A stretch of DNA of 6,553 bases from Planctomycetota bacterium (GTDB lineage Bacteria; Planctomycetota; PUPC01; JACPCR01). Location of the stretch: assembly GCA_030740295.1 (NCBI GenBank), contig JASLXP010001016.1, positions 1-6,553 of the forward strand, in the 5' to 3' direction. Below the pieces are notes generated by a model. The model saw only the letters and a list, made by a program, of their open reading frames with translations, had not been told where the DNA came from and made no database searches. Every line of letters begins with the position of its first letter. The first letter of the stretch is position 1. The translations under genes and the position numbers were made by a program. Shown here one piece after another: positions 1 through 5,962 of this stretch.

Positions 1-172
1 GACTCTGGGCGATCTCGTACTCCACCTGCTGTCCCTCGCGCAGCGTCTTAAAGCCTTCTCCCCGGATCGCACTGTGGTGGACGAAGATATCCACGCCATT
101 GGGCTGTTCAATGAAACCGTAGCCCTTGAATTCATTAAACCACTTCACCGTACCGGTCTCGCGCTCTTCCAT
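1..172 (-). CDS. Cold-shock domain protein (CspA family), C-terminus outside the window
   Basis: Translating the complement from the ATG at 172-170 gives 57 residues beginning [20 protein letters not shown] and running off the left edge. It has the CspA signature: the TVKWFN strand (residues 8-13), RNP1 as KGYGFI (16-21) and RNP2 as DIFVHHS (28-34). These aromatic residues bind single-stranded RNA or DNA in the family, whose members act in the cytoplasm as RNA chaperones or antiterminators, not always cold-induced. Usual length is about 65-70 residues, so only the last ten or so are missing. An AAGG lies about 11 nt upstream of the start, a weak or distant Shine-Dalgarno. The next gene upstream on the same strand encodes a small membrane protein 53 bp away. 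The family call is secure; which paralogue it is, and whether cold regulates it, cannot be told. Confidence 0.93.
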   Translation of the reverse strand, partial: MEERETGTVKWFNEFKGYGFIEQPNGVDIFVHHSAIRGEGFKTLREGQQVEYEIAQS

Positions 173-208
173 CAATATCAACCTTGGATGTGAGTTGACG
201 TAACGTCC

Positions 209-214
209 ATTATA
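209..214 (-). promoter_or_regulatory. Candidate -10 box for the cold-shock gene
   Basis: The complement of this stretch is a perfect TATAAT, placed about 36 nt before the cold-shock start codon and just after the stop of the small upstream gene. It would give a short leader of roughly 30 nt, unlike the long cold-responsive leader of E. coli cspA. No convincing -35 hexamer is seen at 16-18 bp spacing (the best are CATCTG or ATCTGT), and there is no TGn extension, so the call rests on the -10 alone. Confidence 0.4.
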
Positions 215-225
215 AGACACCCGAG

Positions 226-333
226 CTACCACAGATGTCCCAGCAATCCCCACACGATCTGAAGCGCCACCGCAACGACCGCAACACCGAGAACCAAACG
301 AACGACTTTACCCGCGACTTCTTCTGAATCCAT
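226..333 (-). CDS. Small single-pass membrane protein, 35 aa, unknown function
   Basis: The complement from ATG 333-331 to TAG 228-226 encodes 35 residues starting [20 protein letters not shown] and ending with WGLLGHLW. The N-terminus is charged (Asp, Glu, Glu, Lys, Arg in the first 12 residues). From about residue 13 it is an almost unbroken hydrophobic run of Val, Leu, Ala, Ile and Trp, long enough for one membrane-spanning helix, ending only two or three residues before the C-terminus. A perfect GGAGG lies 7 nt before the ATG, the best ribosome binding site in the window, which argues strongly that it is translated. It lies 53 bp upstream of the cold-shock gene on the same strand and could be co-transcribed with it. 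I do not recognise the family. A chance ORF is possible but unlikely given the site and composition. Confidence 0.65.
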   Translation of the reverse strand: MDSEEVAGKVVRLVLGVAVVAVALQIVWGLLGHLW

Positions 334-340
334 CTCTACG

Positions 341-345
341 CCTCC
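341..345 (-). promoter_or_regulatory. Strong Shine-Dalgarno of the small membrane protein gene
   Basis: The plus strand reads CCTCC, so the transcript carries GGAGG. Seven nucleotides separate it from the ATG at 333, an optimal distance. This site fixes the start and supports a gene of only 35 codons. The left end of the transposon begins about 45 bp further upstream, so the insertion sits where this gene's promoter would be expected and may have replaced or altered it. Confidence 0.65.
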
Positions 346-389
346 GTATTGACGGCATCAGTATGGGATGGCAGTAAAGGTACGGTAAT

Positions 390-427
390 GGCGATGACAC
401 CTCAACCGGACGAAAAAGTACTCTAAG
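390..427 (+). repeat. Left terminal inverted repeat of element 1 (IRL)
   Basis: Reading inward this repeat ends GGACGAAAAAGTACTCTAAG. Compared with the right repeat without gaps, 29 of 38 positions agree, including an exact 15-bp core (408-422) and the terminal TAAG that Tn3-family transposases recognise at the inner end. Six of the nine mismatches fall in the outermost nine bases, where the left end reads GGCGATGAC against GGTCTTTGA. Allowing one extra base around position 398 improves the alignment. The left outer end is therefore degenerate or slightly misplaced; the boundary is good to about one or two bases at best. Confidence 0.8.
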
Positions 428-566
428 GCGTGGCCGGTCGATATCGTGCGCTAAGGTCAACCCCTGAATGACTGCTTATCTTTAGACCGGTCATTAGAAA
501 GCGACTCAAGTTTGTCCCATTGAGGACGTCTCCGCCCACGCCGCTGCCGTTCATCGTATTTCGCCT
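428..566. other. Non-coding spacer between IRL and res
   Basis: I find no supportable gene here in either strand. In other Tn3-family elements with co-directional tnpR and tnpA, this is where passenger genes sit, so the stretch is effectively an empty cargo slot. The only structure noted is a short perfect palindrome, GACCGGTC, at 485-492. Taken with the flanking repeat and res site, the whole gene-free stretch between the small membrane protein gene and tnpR is 334-703. Confidence 0.5.
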
Positions 567-687
567 TGTCCAGTTGGGGCATACCTCAGCATGACGTCAG
601 GCCGTGCAACTATATGGTGTCAGAATAGGGTCCGTCCCGATTATTCTTGACGCCGATCCATGTGGGTCATAGACTCTAACCTGACAC
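567..687. other. res recombination site of element 1 (subsites I, II, III)
   Basis: Three imperfect inverted repeats with resolvase-like TGTC ends lie just upstream of tnpR. Subsite I is 567-596, TGTC to GACG, with AT as its central dinucleotide, the expected crossover bases. Subsite II is 618-652, with arms TGTCAGAATA and TATTCTTGACG. Subsite III is about 663-687, with arms GGTCATAGA and TCTAACCTGACA. The centres of I and II are about 53.5 bp apart, matching the roughly 53 bp known for gamma-delta/Tn3 res. The II to III spacing, about 40 bp, is some 5 bp longer than in gamma-delta. TnpR would pair two such sites in a cointegrate and exchange strands at subsite I. Assignment is by pattern and spacing, not by footprint. 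Confidence 0.72.
647..675 (+). promoter_or_regulatory. Probable sigma-70 promoter of tnpR-tnpA, inside res
   Basis: TTGACG (647-652, five of six to consensus) is followed after exactly 17 bp by TAGACT (670-675, four of six). Transcription would begin near 682, giving a leader of about 20 nt before the tnpR ATG at 704. The -35 box overlaps the right arm of res subsite II and the -10 box lies within subsite III, so bound TnpR should block RNA polymerase. Autorepression of this kind is established for Tn3-family resolvases. Confidence 0.55.
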
Positions 688-703
688 TTCTTGGAAATAT
701 TCG

Positions 704-1270
704 ATGGCGAAGGCTGGACAACGAATCGGTTACGTGCGGGTGAGCACGTTGGATCAAAATGCGGAACGTCAACTCGAAGGCGTCGCCGTTGATCGAACGT
801 TCCTCGATAAGAAGTCCGGCAAGGACGTCGACCGCGAAGCGCTCGAAGGGATGATGGCATTTGTTCGATACGGCGACACCGTTGTCGTTCACAGCATGGA
901 TCGACTCGCACGTAACCTCGACGATCTGCGCCGTGTCGTTCAAACATTAACCGACAAAGGCGTTCGCATCGAGTTTGTTAAAGAAGGCCTATCGTTTACC
1001 GGTGAGGATTCGCCGATGGCCAAGTTGATGTTGTCCGTGATGGGCGCATTCGCGGAATTCGAGCGTGCTCTCATCCGCGAGCGACAGCGAGAAGGCATTG
1101 CGCTGGCCAAACAACGCGGCGCATACCGCGGTCGAAAACGGGCGTTATCAGATGCCGACCTTGCTACGGTGAAATCGCGCGTGGCTGCCGGCGACAAAAA
1201 AGCACAGATCGCGCGTGACTTTGGAGTCAGCCGCGAAACGCTCTATCAGTACCTGCGCATGTCAGAATGA
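704..1270 (+). CDS. tnpR: TnpR serine resolvase of element 1
   Basis: This 188-residue protein is a small serine recombinase that resolves the cointegrate formed during replicative transposition by acting at the adjacent res site. The catalytic domain starts IGYVRVST, with the nucleophile Ser14 and neighbouring Arg12; the HSMDRLARN block gives Asp66, Arg67 and Arg70, the usual active-site acid and arginines. The long E helix follows (MGAFAEFERALIRERQREGI, about 113-132). The C-terminus is a helix-turn-helix domain (about 155-184, with KKAQIARDFGVSRETLYQYL). The loop between Ser14 and Asp66 is a few residues shorter than in gamma-delta resolvase, as in several Pseudomonas-type TnpR proteins. 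The Shine-Dalgarno is weak. It is the first gene of a tnpR-tnpA operon, with tnpA starting 1 bp after its stop, and is probably self-repressed through res. Confidence 0.95.
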   Translation: MAKAGQRIGYVRVSTLDQNAERQLEGVAVDRTFLDKKSGKDVDREALEGMMAFVRYGDTVVVHSMDRLARNLDDLRRVVQTLTDKGVRIEFVKEGLSFTGEDSPMAKLMLSVMGAFAEFERALIRERQREGIALAKQRGAYRGRKRALSDADLATVKSRVAAGDKKAQIARDFGVSRETLYQYLRMSE

Positions 1271-1271
1271 T

Positions 1272-4200
1272 ATGCCCACAGAATTCCTAACCGAGGCGCA
1301 ACGTCGTCAGTACGGGCGTTACGCAGGCGAGCCGGATGGAACTCAGCTGACCCGCTATTTCCACCTCGACGATACGGACCGCGCCCTCACCAACAAATGC
1401 CGTGGTGACTACAATCGCTTGGGGTTCGCGTTGCAGCTCACGACCGTGCGATTTTTGGGCACCTTCCTGTCCGACCCTACGCAAGTACCGCGTAGCGTTC
1501 TGCAATTCGTCGCGCTTCAGCTTGCTCTCACCAACGTCGATAGTCTCGGCAACTACATGAATCGACGTGCCACGCGGCTAGCCCACCGGGCGGATATTCA
1601 GAGCCATTATGGCTACCAGGATTTCAATACGCCACCCTGGCGTTTTCGACTCAGTCGTTTTCTCTACAGCCGAGCTTGGATCAGTAACGAGCGCCCCAGT
1701 CTAATGTTCGACATGGGCACCGCCTGGCTCATTCAACACAAAGTGCTACTGCCCGGCGCGACCACCTTGCAACGACTCATCATAGAAATCCGAGAGCGAG
1801 CGTCGAATCAACTATGGAGGCGACTGGCGTTGTTGCCAACGCCGAAGCAGAAGGCGGCGCTTGATACCCTGGTTGTGGTTCCGGAAGATCAACAGGTCTC
1901 TCCATTTGATCGTTATCGAAAGGGACCAGTGACCATCAGTGGGCCGGCTTTTATTGGCGCGGTTGAACGCTACAGTGAATTGCGAGCGTTCGGACTACAG
2001 GAACTCGACTGCTCTCGTGTCCCGCCGGTACGGTTTAAGGCCATCGCGCGACAGGCGGGTATCCTTTCTCAGTGGCAGATCGCTCGGATGCCCGATGACA
2101 AACGGATCGGAACCTTGGTCGCATTTGTGAAGGCGTTTGAGATCAACGCACTAGATGATGCGTTGGATGTTCTTGACCTGCTCATCACTGACATTGCCGG
2201 TCAGGCCAAACGACTCGGAAAGGAAAAGCGATGGCGCACATTGAAGGACCTGGATAGATCGGCGCTAACACTAGCCCAGGTCTGTGCGTTGGTGCTGAAT
2301 GAGGCAATGGATGATGATCAACTGCGCGCCGCAATCTATGCCTGCGTCCCAAAGCAACAACTCGAACAATCCGTCGCGACCGTCAACGAACTTGCGCGGC
2401 CCCCGGAAGACCATTTTCATGAAGAGATGGTAGAGCAGTACGGCCGGGTGAGGCTGTTTCTACAGACGTTGTTGAACAACATTCGGTTCGAGAGCGCGCC
2501 GGCCGGAGCGAGCACAATGGACGCACTCAACTACCTGACGGAGCTTGGTCCAACGCGCAAACAGACCTTGGACGATGCGCCGCTTGAGATCATCAGCAAG
2601 CCCTGGCGACCGTTGGTATTCGATAAGCAAGGGCGGGTGACAAAACGCGGCTACACGTTGTGTTTTCTCGATAAATTGCAGGACAGTATGCGCCGTCGCG
2701 ACGTGTACGTAGACAACAGCGATCGCTGGGGTGACCCGCGTGCGAAACTGCTCGCCGGCACGGAATGGCAATCCCACCGCATCCAGGTATGTCGCTCGCT
2801 TGGGCATCCTGTCGACGGTCAAGAGGCGATCCGAAAACTTACCCAGCAGCTCAACACGACGTACCAGAAAGTCGCCAACAATTTTGACGTCAACGACGCA
2901 GTACGCGTTGACGATACTGGGGATCGCCCGACATTGACGATTACCCATCTGGACAAGATCGAGGAACCGGCCAGTCTCACGGCGCTTAAGGAGCAGGTTG
3001 GCAACTTGTTGCCGAAGGTCGATCTCACCGAAATGGTGTTAGAAATAAATGCGCTCACGGCCTTCGCCGATGAGTTTACACACGTGAGCGAAGCCCGTGC
3101 ACGAGTCGATGATTTTCCCGTCAGCATCTGTGCGGTACTGCTAGCCGAGGCCTGTAACATTGGCATGGAGCCGTTGATTCAAGCCCAGGTGCCTGCGTTA
3201 ACGCGCCACAGACTAAGTTGGGTGAAGCAAAATTATCTGCGCGCAGAGACCTTGGTTCGGGCTAATGCTCGATTAGTGGATTATCAGTCAACGCTCCCTT
3301 TAGCGAACCTTTGGGGCGGTGGCGACGTCGCTTCGGCCGATGGCCTACGCTTTGTGACGCCGGCGAAAACGATTCACTCAGGACCGAATCCCAAGTACTT
3401 TCCCAGGGGCGGCCGCGGCATTACCTGGTACAATTTTATGTCGGATCAGTTTTCCGGCTTTCACGGCATCGTTATTCCCGGTACTTTGCGCGATTCCATC
3501 TACGTGCTGGAAGGTTTGTTGGAACAGCAGACGGGATTGCGTCCGACCGAAATCATGACGGACACAACGGGTGCCAGTGACTTGGTGTTCGGTTTATTCT
3601 GGCTGCTTGGCTATCAATTCTCGCCGCGTTTGGCCGATGCCGGTGAAACGCGATTTTGGCGCGTCGATCGAGACGCCGATTACGGTCCCCTCGATGCATT
3701 AGCGAGCAACTGTGTGAGCACCGGGCGCATGGAGCACCACTGGGATGATATGCTGCGCATGGCCGGTTCGTTGAAACTGGGCACGATTCAAGCGTCGGAA
3801 CTCATACGCTCCTTGCTCAAAAGCGAACGGCCGTCCAGTCTGGCGCTGGCCATCATGGAAGCGGGACGCATCAATAAAACCGTCTACTTGCTTAATTTTG
3901 TGAGCGATGAAGGCTATCGGAGACGCATACTGACGCAATTGAATCGCACCGAAAAACGGCACGGTCTGGCGCGCGTGATTTGCCATGGCCGCCGCGGCGA
4001 AATCCGTAAGCGCTACCGGGAGGGCCAGGAGGATCAACTCGGGGCGCTGGGCCTGGTCACCAATACCGTCGTGCTCTGGAATACAATGTACATGCAAGAC
4101 GCATTGGATCACCTGCGGCAGAACGCATTGCCGATTCAAGACGACGACGTGGCCAGGCTGTCGCCGTTACGGCACGAACACATGAACGTGCTCGGTCACT

Positions 4201-4316
4201 ACTCGTTCACCCTAGCCGATACCATCCTGGCCGGCGAACACCGGCCATTGAATCCACTGGAGATGGAGGACTTAGCGTCGCTTCCAGCGACGCTCGACAT
4301 CAAACCCGACGTTTGA
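1272..4316 (+). CDS. tnpA: TnpA transposase of element 1 (Tn3 subgroup)
   Basis: This 1014-residue DDE transposase is full length for the family (about 990-1010). The N-terminal DUF4158-type region (MPTEFLTEAQRRQYGRYAGE onward, with ARYFHL-like and SNERP motifs by residue 141) binds the terminal repeats; the C-terminal half is the Tn3-type DDE nuclease. Expected catalytic residues are present: Asp690 in the SADG block, Asp764 in the TDTTGASD block, and most likely Glu894 in LNRTEKRH. The positions fit those reported for Tn3 and Tn4430. The conserved block GQEDQLGALGLVTN follows. I chose the ATG at 1272, not the in-frame ATG at 1215 inside tnpR, because family members start MPxxFLT. No Shine-Dalgarno is seen; the start lies 1 bp after the tnpR stop (TGATATG), so translation is probably coupled. 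The stop is 6 bp before IRR. Confidence 0.97.
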   Translation: MPTEFLTEAQRRQYGRYAGEPDGTQLTRYFHLDDTDRALTNKCRGDYNRLGFALQLTTVRFLGTFLSDPTQVPRSVLQFVALQLALTNVDSLGNYMNRRATRLAHRADIQSHYGYQDFNTPPWRFRLSRFLYSRAWISNERPSLMFDMGTAWLIQHKVLLPGATTLQRLIIEIRERASNQLWRRLALLPTPKQKAALDTLVVVPEDQQVSPFDRYRKGPVTISGPAFIGAVERYSELRAFGLQELDCSRVPPVRFKAIARQAGILSQWQIARMPDDKRIGTLVAFVKAFEINALDDALDVLDLLITDIAGQAKRLGKEKRWRTLKDLDRSALTLAQVCALVLNEAMDDDQLRAAIYACVPKQQLEQSVATVNELARPPEDHFHEEMVEQYGRVRLFLQTLLNNIRFESAPAGASTMDALNYLTELGPTRKQTLDDAPLEIISKPWRPLVFDKQGRVTKRGYTLCFLDKLQDSMRRRDVYVDNSDRWGDPRAKLLAGTEWQSHRIQVCRSLGHPVDGQEAIRKLTQQLNTTYQKVANNFDVNDAVRVDDTGDRPTLTITHLDKIEEPASLTALKEQVGNLLPKVDLTEMVLEINALTAFADEFTHVSEARARVDDFPVSICAVLLAEACNIGMEPLIQAQVPALTRHRLSWVKQNYLRAETLVRANARLVDYQSTLPLANLWGGGDVASADGLRFVTPAKTIHSGPNPKYFPRGGRGITWYNFMSDQFSGFHGIVIPGTLRDSIYVLEGLLEQQTGLRPTEIMTDTTGASDLVFGLFWLLGYQFSPRLADAGETRFWRVDRDADYGPLDALASNCVSTGRMEHHWDDMLRMAGSLKLGTIQASELIRSLLKSERPSSLALAIMEAGRINKTVYLLNFVSDEGYRRRILTQLNRTEKRHGLARVICHGRRGEIRKRYREGQEDQLGALGLVTNTVVLWNTMYMQDALDHLRQNALPIQDDDVARLSPLRHEHMNVLGHYSFTLADTILAGEHRPLNPLEMEDLASLPATLDIKPDV

Positions 4317-4322
4317 CGAAGT

Positions 4323-4360
4323 CTTATAGTACTTTTTCGTCCAATTGAGGTTCAAAGACC
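4323..4360 (-). repeat. Right terminal inverted repeat of element 1 (IRR)
   Basis: Read on the minus strand from its outer end it begins GGTCTTTGAACCTCAATTGG and finishes with the shared core and TATAAG. It resembles the Tn3 terminal repeat, as remembered, along most of its length, better than IRL does. Its outer end joins directly to the truncated transposase gene of element 2, and on the minus strand it supplies the last 11 codons and the TAA stop (4326-4324) of that ORF. Confidence 0.87.
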
Positions 4361-5763
4361 GTTTTGGGGGGTAGGAAGTCCGTCGGTATTTGCTCCGCCG
4401 GATACGACCCGAGGGGGCGGCCTTGGGCAAAGACCGTCTTCAGGAAATCTAGGCCTTCGATCAGACGGGTCTGTGCGGGGGCTCCCTTGAAATCCACCGC
4501 GGACAAGAGGGGCCTCAAATACCGCTTGAACTGAAGGCTCAGACCATCGATATGCTCCCACTGAAAGGCCGTCTCATCAAAGCCGACTTGAGGCGTGATG
4601 TGATCGGCGACCTGTTCCAGCTTCTCACGCTCGAGAAGGCGGAAAGCGCGGGCTTGCAGCTCATGGAAGGGCGTGTCTTCGGCGATTTGATCGTCGATGA
4701 AGAGCTTAAGCACCTGGGCCGCCTTCTGCAGGTTCTGATTGGCTTCAACCCGGTGGGTATAGACTCGATCCTTGGCGGCGAATTTGGTGGCATCGGTCCA
4801 TTTGCGGACATAGAAAATGAAGCTGGCCAGCAGATTATCGAAATGCCGCTGATACCGATGATGGATGAAGCACAGCAGGTAGACACGGGCGACCCAGGGA
4901 TCAAACCGTTTCAAGCGGAAGACCGAATAATACGCCACCAGAGAGGCGTAATATTTGATGCTTTCATTGGAAATGGTCAGGGCAGGCAGCACGCTTTGGG
5001 AGAGCTGGTATAGCGTCCGGATATGCTGGCCGCGCTCAATTTCGAGCTTGATTTCCGTCGCGCTGAAGTCCTTGGGCTCGCGTTTGAGTTGGGTGATCTC
5101 GTAGAGCCCAGGCTGATCGTCCAGCAGATCGTTCAAGGCGTTCGCATGAGCCGGACTCAGCTGTTGGCGCAGGATGTCGGCCAGCCGGCTTTGCTCGAAA
5201 TGAAGCGCCCTTCCAACGGTATCCTGCAAAAAGCTGTACCCTGGAACCGCGAGGCGTCGAGCCTCGAGGGCCTGCCACACTTGACGAAAAACATAGATGG
5301 GTTTGCCGCTGACACGGGCCGCTTCACGGGCCTTGGTTTCTAGGTGGCGTCGGTCCCGGTCGTCGCAGAATTTATATCGGCATAACGCCAGAATCAGGCG
5401 TTGCTGTTTCAGCCGGGTGACCTTCGAGACCGTGAAATCAGGCGCCTGAAACGCCGGGAAATAGTACGCCTGAATGTACTGGATGTCAGCGGCCGCTTCC
5501 TGGGGGCTGAAAACGAAAAATAGGCGACGAGCTTTGAAATACCCGAGCTGGAGGATGAAGGTGATTTGGGAGGGGATGGAACCTAGCTCATCGAGCGCCT
5601 TCTGTTCGGCCGGAGTCAGCGCAAAGTATTGCTCCCGTTCCTCCTCGGAGAAACGGGGTCGCCCATACAGCGCCTCGATCTCTTCCTGACCCAGTATTTT
5701 CAGGCGCCGGTTCCGCGATCCCGCCGTGGGGTCTTCCAACACCGGTATGTCGGTACACGCCAT
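4324..5763 (-). pseudogene. tnpA: Truncated Tn3-family transposase of element 2 (N-terminal half only)
   Basis: The ORF encodes 479 residues; full members of this family are about 1000. The N-terminus (KILGQEEIEALYGRPRFSEE, about 22-41; FILQLGYFKARRLFFVF, about 69-85) is the DUF4158-type DNA-binding region of a transposase lineage distinct from element 1. The linker region continues to about residue 468 (PTDFLPP), where homologues go on into the DDE domain. Here the last 11 residues (469-479, ending LDEKVL) and the stop are encoded by IRR of element 1. No catalytic acid is present, so it cannot transpose by itself. The reading frame before the junction has no frameshift or internal stop, suggesting a recent break. 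The start at 5763 has a GAGG 8 nt upstream. It diverges from the element 2 resolvase. If translated, the product might still bind element 2 ends and interfere; that is inference. Confidence 0.92.
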
Positions 5764-5962
5764 ACGTAGAACCTCAACTCAGATCCCAAAGGTTTCGGTT
5801 TTCAAAAAACACTTGCCAAAGGATAGAGTTTTGTTAGAGGTTTATGCAAGTCGAAACCAACGGCTTCCCCGAATTCATGGAATCCTTGCAAAAACGACCG
5901 TTTTTGCAAGGATGGGGAAAGCCCAGGGGGCACCCCTCGAAAGAAGAAGAGGAGAGGCACGC
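5764..5962. promoter_or_regulatory. Divergent control region of element 2, expected to hold its res site
   Basis: This gene-free stretch separates the divergent transposase and resolvase genes, the usual place for res and both promoters in such elements. Visible structure includes a 7-bp inverted pair GGTTTCG (5791-5797) and CGAAACC (5852-5858), the large palindrome at 5882-5913, and a small hairpin with arms AGGGG and CCCCT (5925-5937). Promoter candidates are weak: TTGCCA (5813-5818) with a poor TAGAGG 16 bp later for the resolvase, and on the minus strand TTGCAT with TATCCT 18 bp later for the transposase. I cannot assign three TGTC-type subsites as in element 1, so this resolvase must recognise different half-sites. 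Confidence 0.5.
5882..5913. repeat. Perfect 15-bp-arm palindrome with 2-bp centre
   Basis: The left arm ATCCTTGCAAAAACG and the right arm CGTTTTTGCAAGGAT are exact reverse complements separated by AC. Outside it, GGCTTCCCC (5862-5870) and GGGGAAAGCC (5914-5923) form a further near-perfect inverted pair, offset by 11 extra bases on the left. It lies about 50 bp before the element 2 resolvase start. A binding site for that dimeric resolvase, either a res subsite or an operator, is the simplest reading; an RNA hairpin in the resolvase leader is an alternative. Confidence 0.75.

Larger units (their letters stand above)
390..4360 (+). mobile_element. Tn3-subgroup transposon, complete and without passenger genes (element 1)
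   Basis: The element is bounded by inverted repeats of about 38 bp at 390-427 and 4323-4360 and contains, in order, a three-part res site, tnpR and tnpA, both on the plus strand. Its length, about 3.97 kb, is that of a bare Tn3-family unit: the 139 bp between IRL and res hold no gene, and tnpA ends 6 bp before IRR. The TnpA sequence is closest, from memory, to Tn3 itself, yet tnpR and tnpA run in the same direction, whereas in Tn3 they diverge. The 5-bp flanks differ (GTAAT at left, GTTTT at right), so no target duplication is visible. Both genes are open throughout with active-site residues in place, so the element could be functional. The outer end of IRL is the uncertain boundary. Confidence 0.88.

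Noticed and set aside
361..426. Open stretch ending QPDEKVL that resembles the C-terminus of the truncated transposase
   Set aside because: The similarity is explained by both stretches being the terminal inverted repeats of element 1, not by a coding relationship.
448..454. A second CGCTAAG-like sequence that could be an inner transposon end
   Set aside because: The 38 bp reading outward from it lack the conserved repeat core and a GG start, and it has no partner on the right.
597..947. Minus-strand open frames opposite the start of tnpR
   Set aside because: They overlap a certain resolvase gene and its res site, and their arginine- and cysteine-rich translations have no recognisable domain.
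1215..1271. In-frame start for the element 1 transposase 19 codons upstream of 1272
   Set aside because: It lies inside tnpR, encodes residues unlike family N-termini, and homologues begin at the MPTEFL equivalent.
2460..3166. Minus-strand open frames inside the element 1 transposase gene
   Set aside because: They are antisense to a fully conserved transposase and look like codon-bias shadows.
4552..5343. Plus-strand open frames opposite the truncated transposase
   Set aside because: The minus-strand frame shows clear family motifs over the same stretch; the plus-strand translations show none.
5726..5962. N-terminal 79-codon extension of the element 2 resolvase
   Set aside because: It overlaps the start of the opposing transposase gene and the control region; the start at 5963 has a strong AGGAG and gives a normal-length resolvase.
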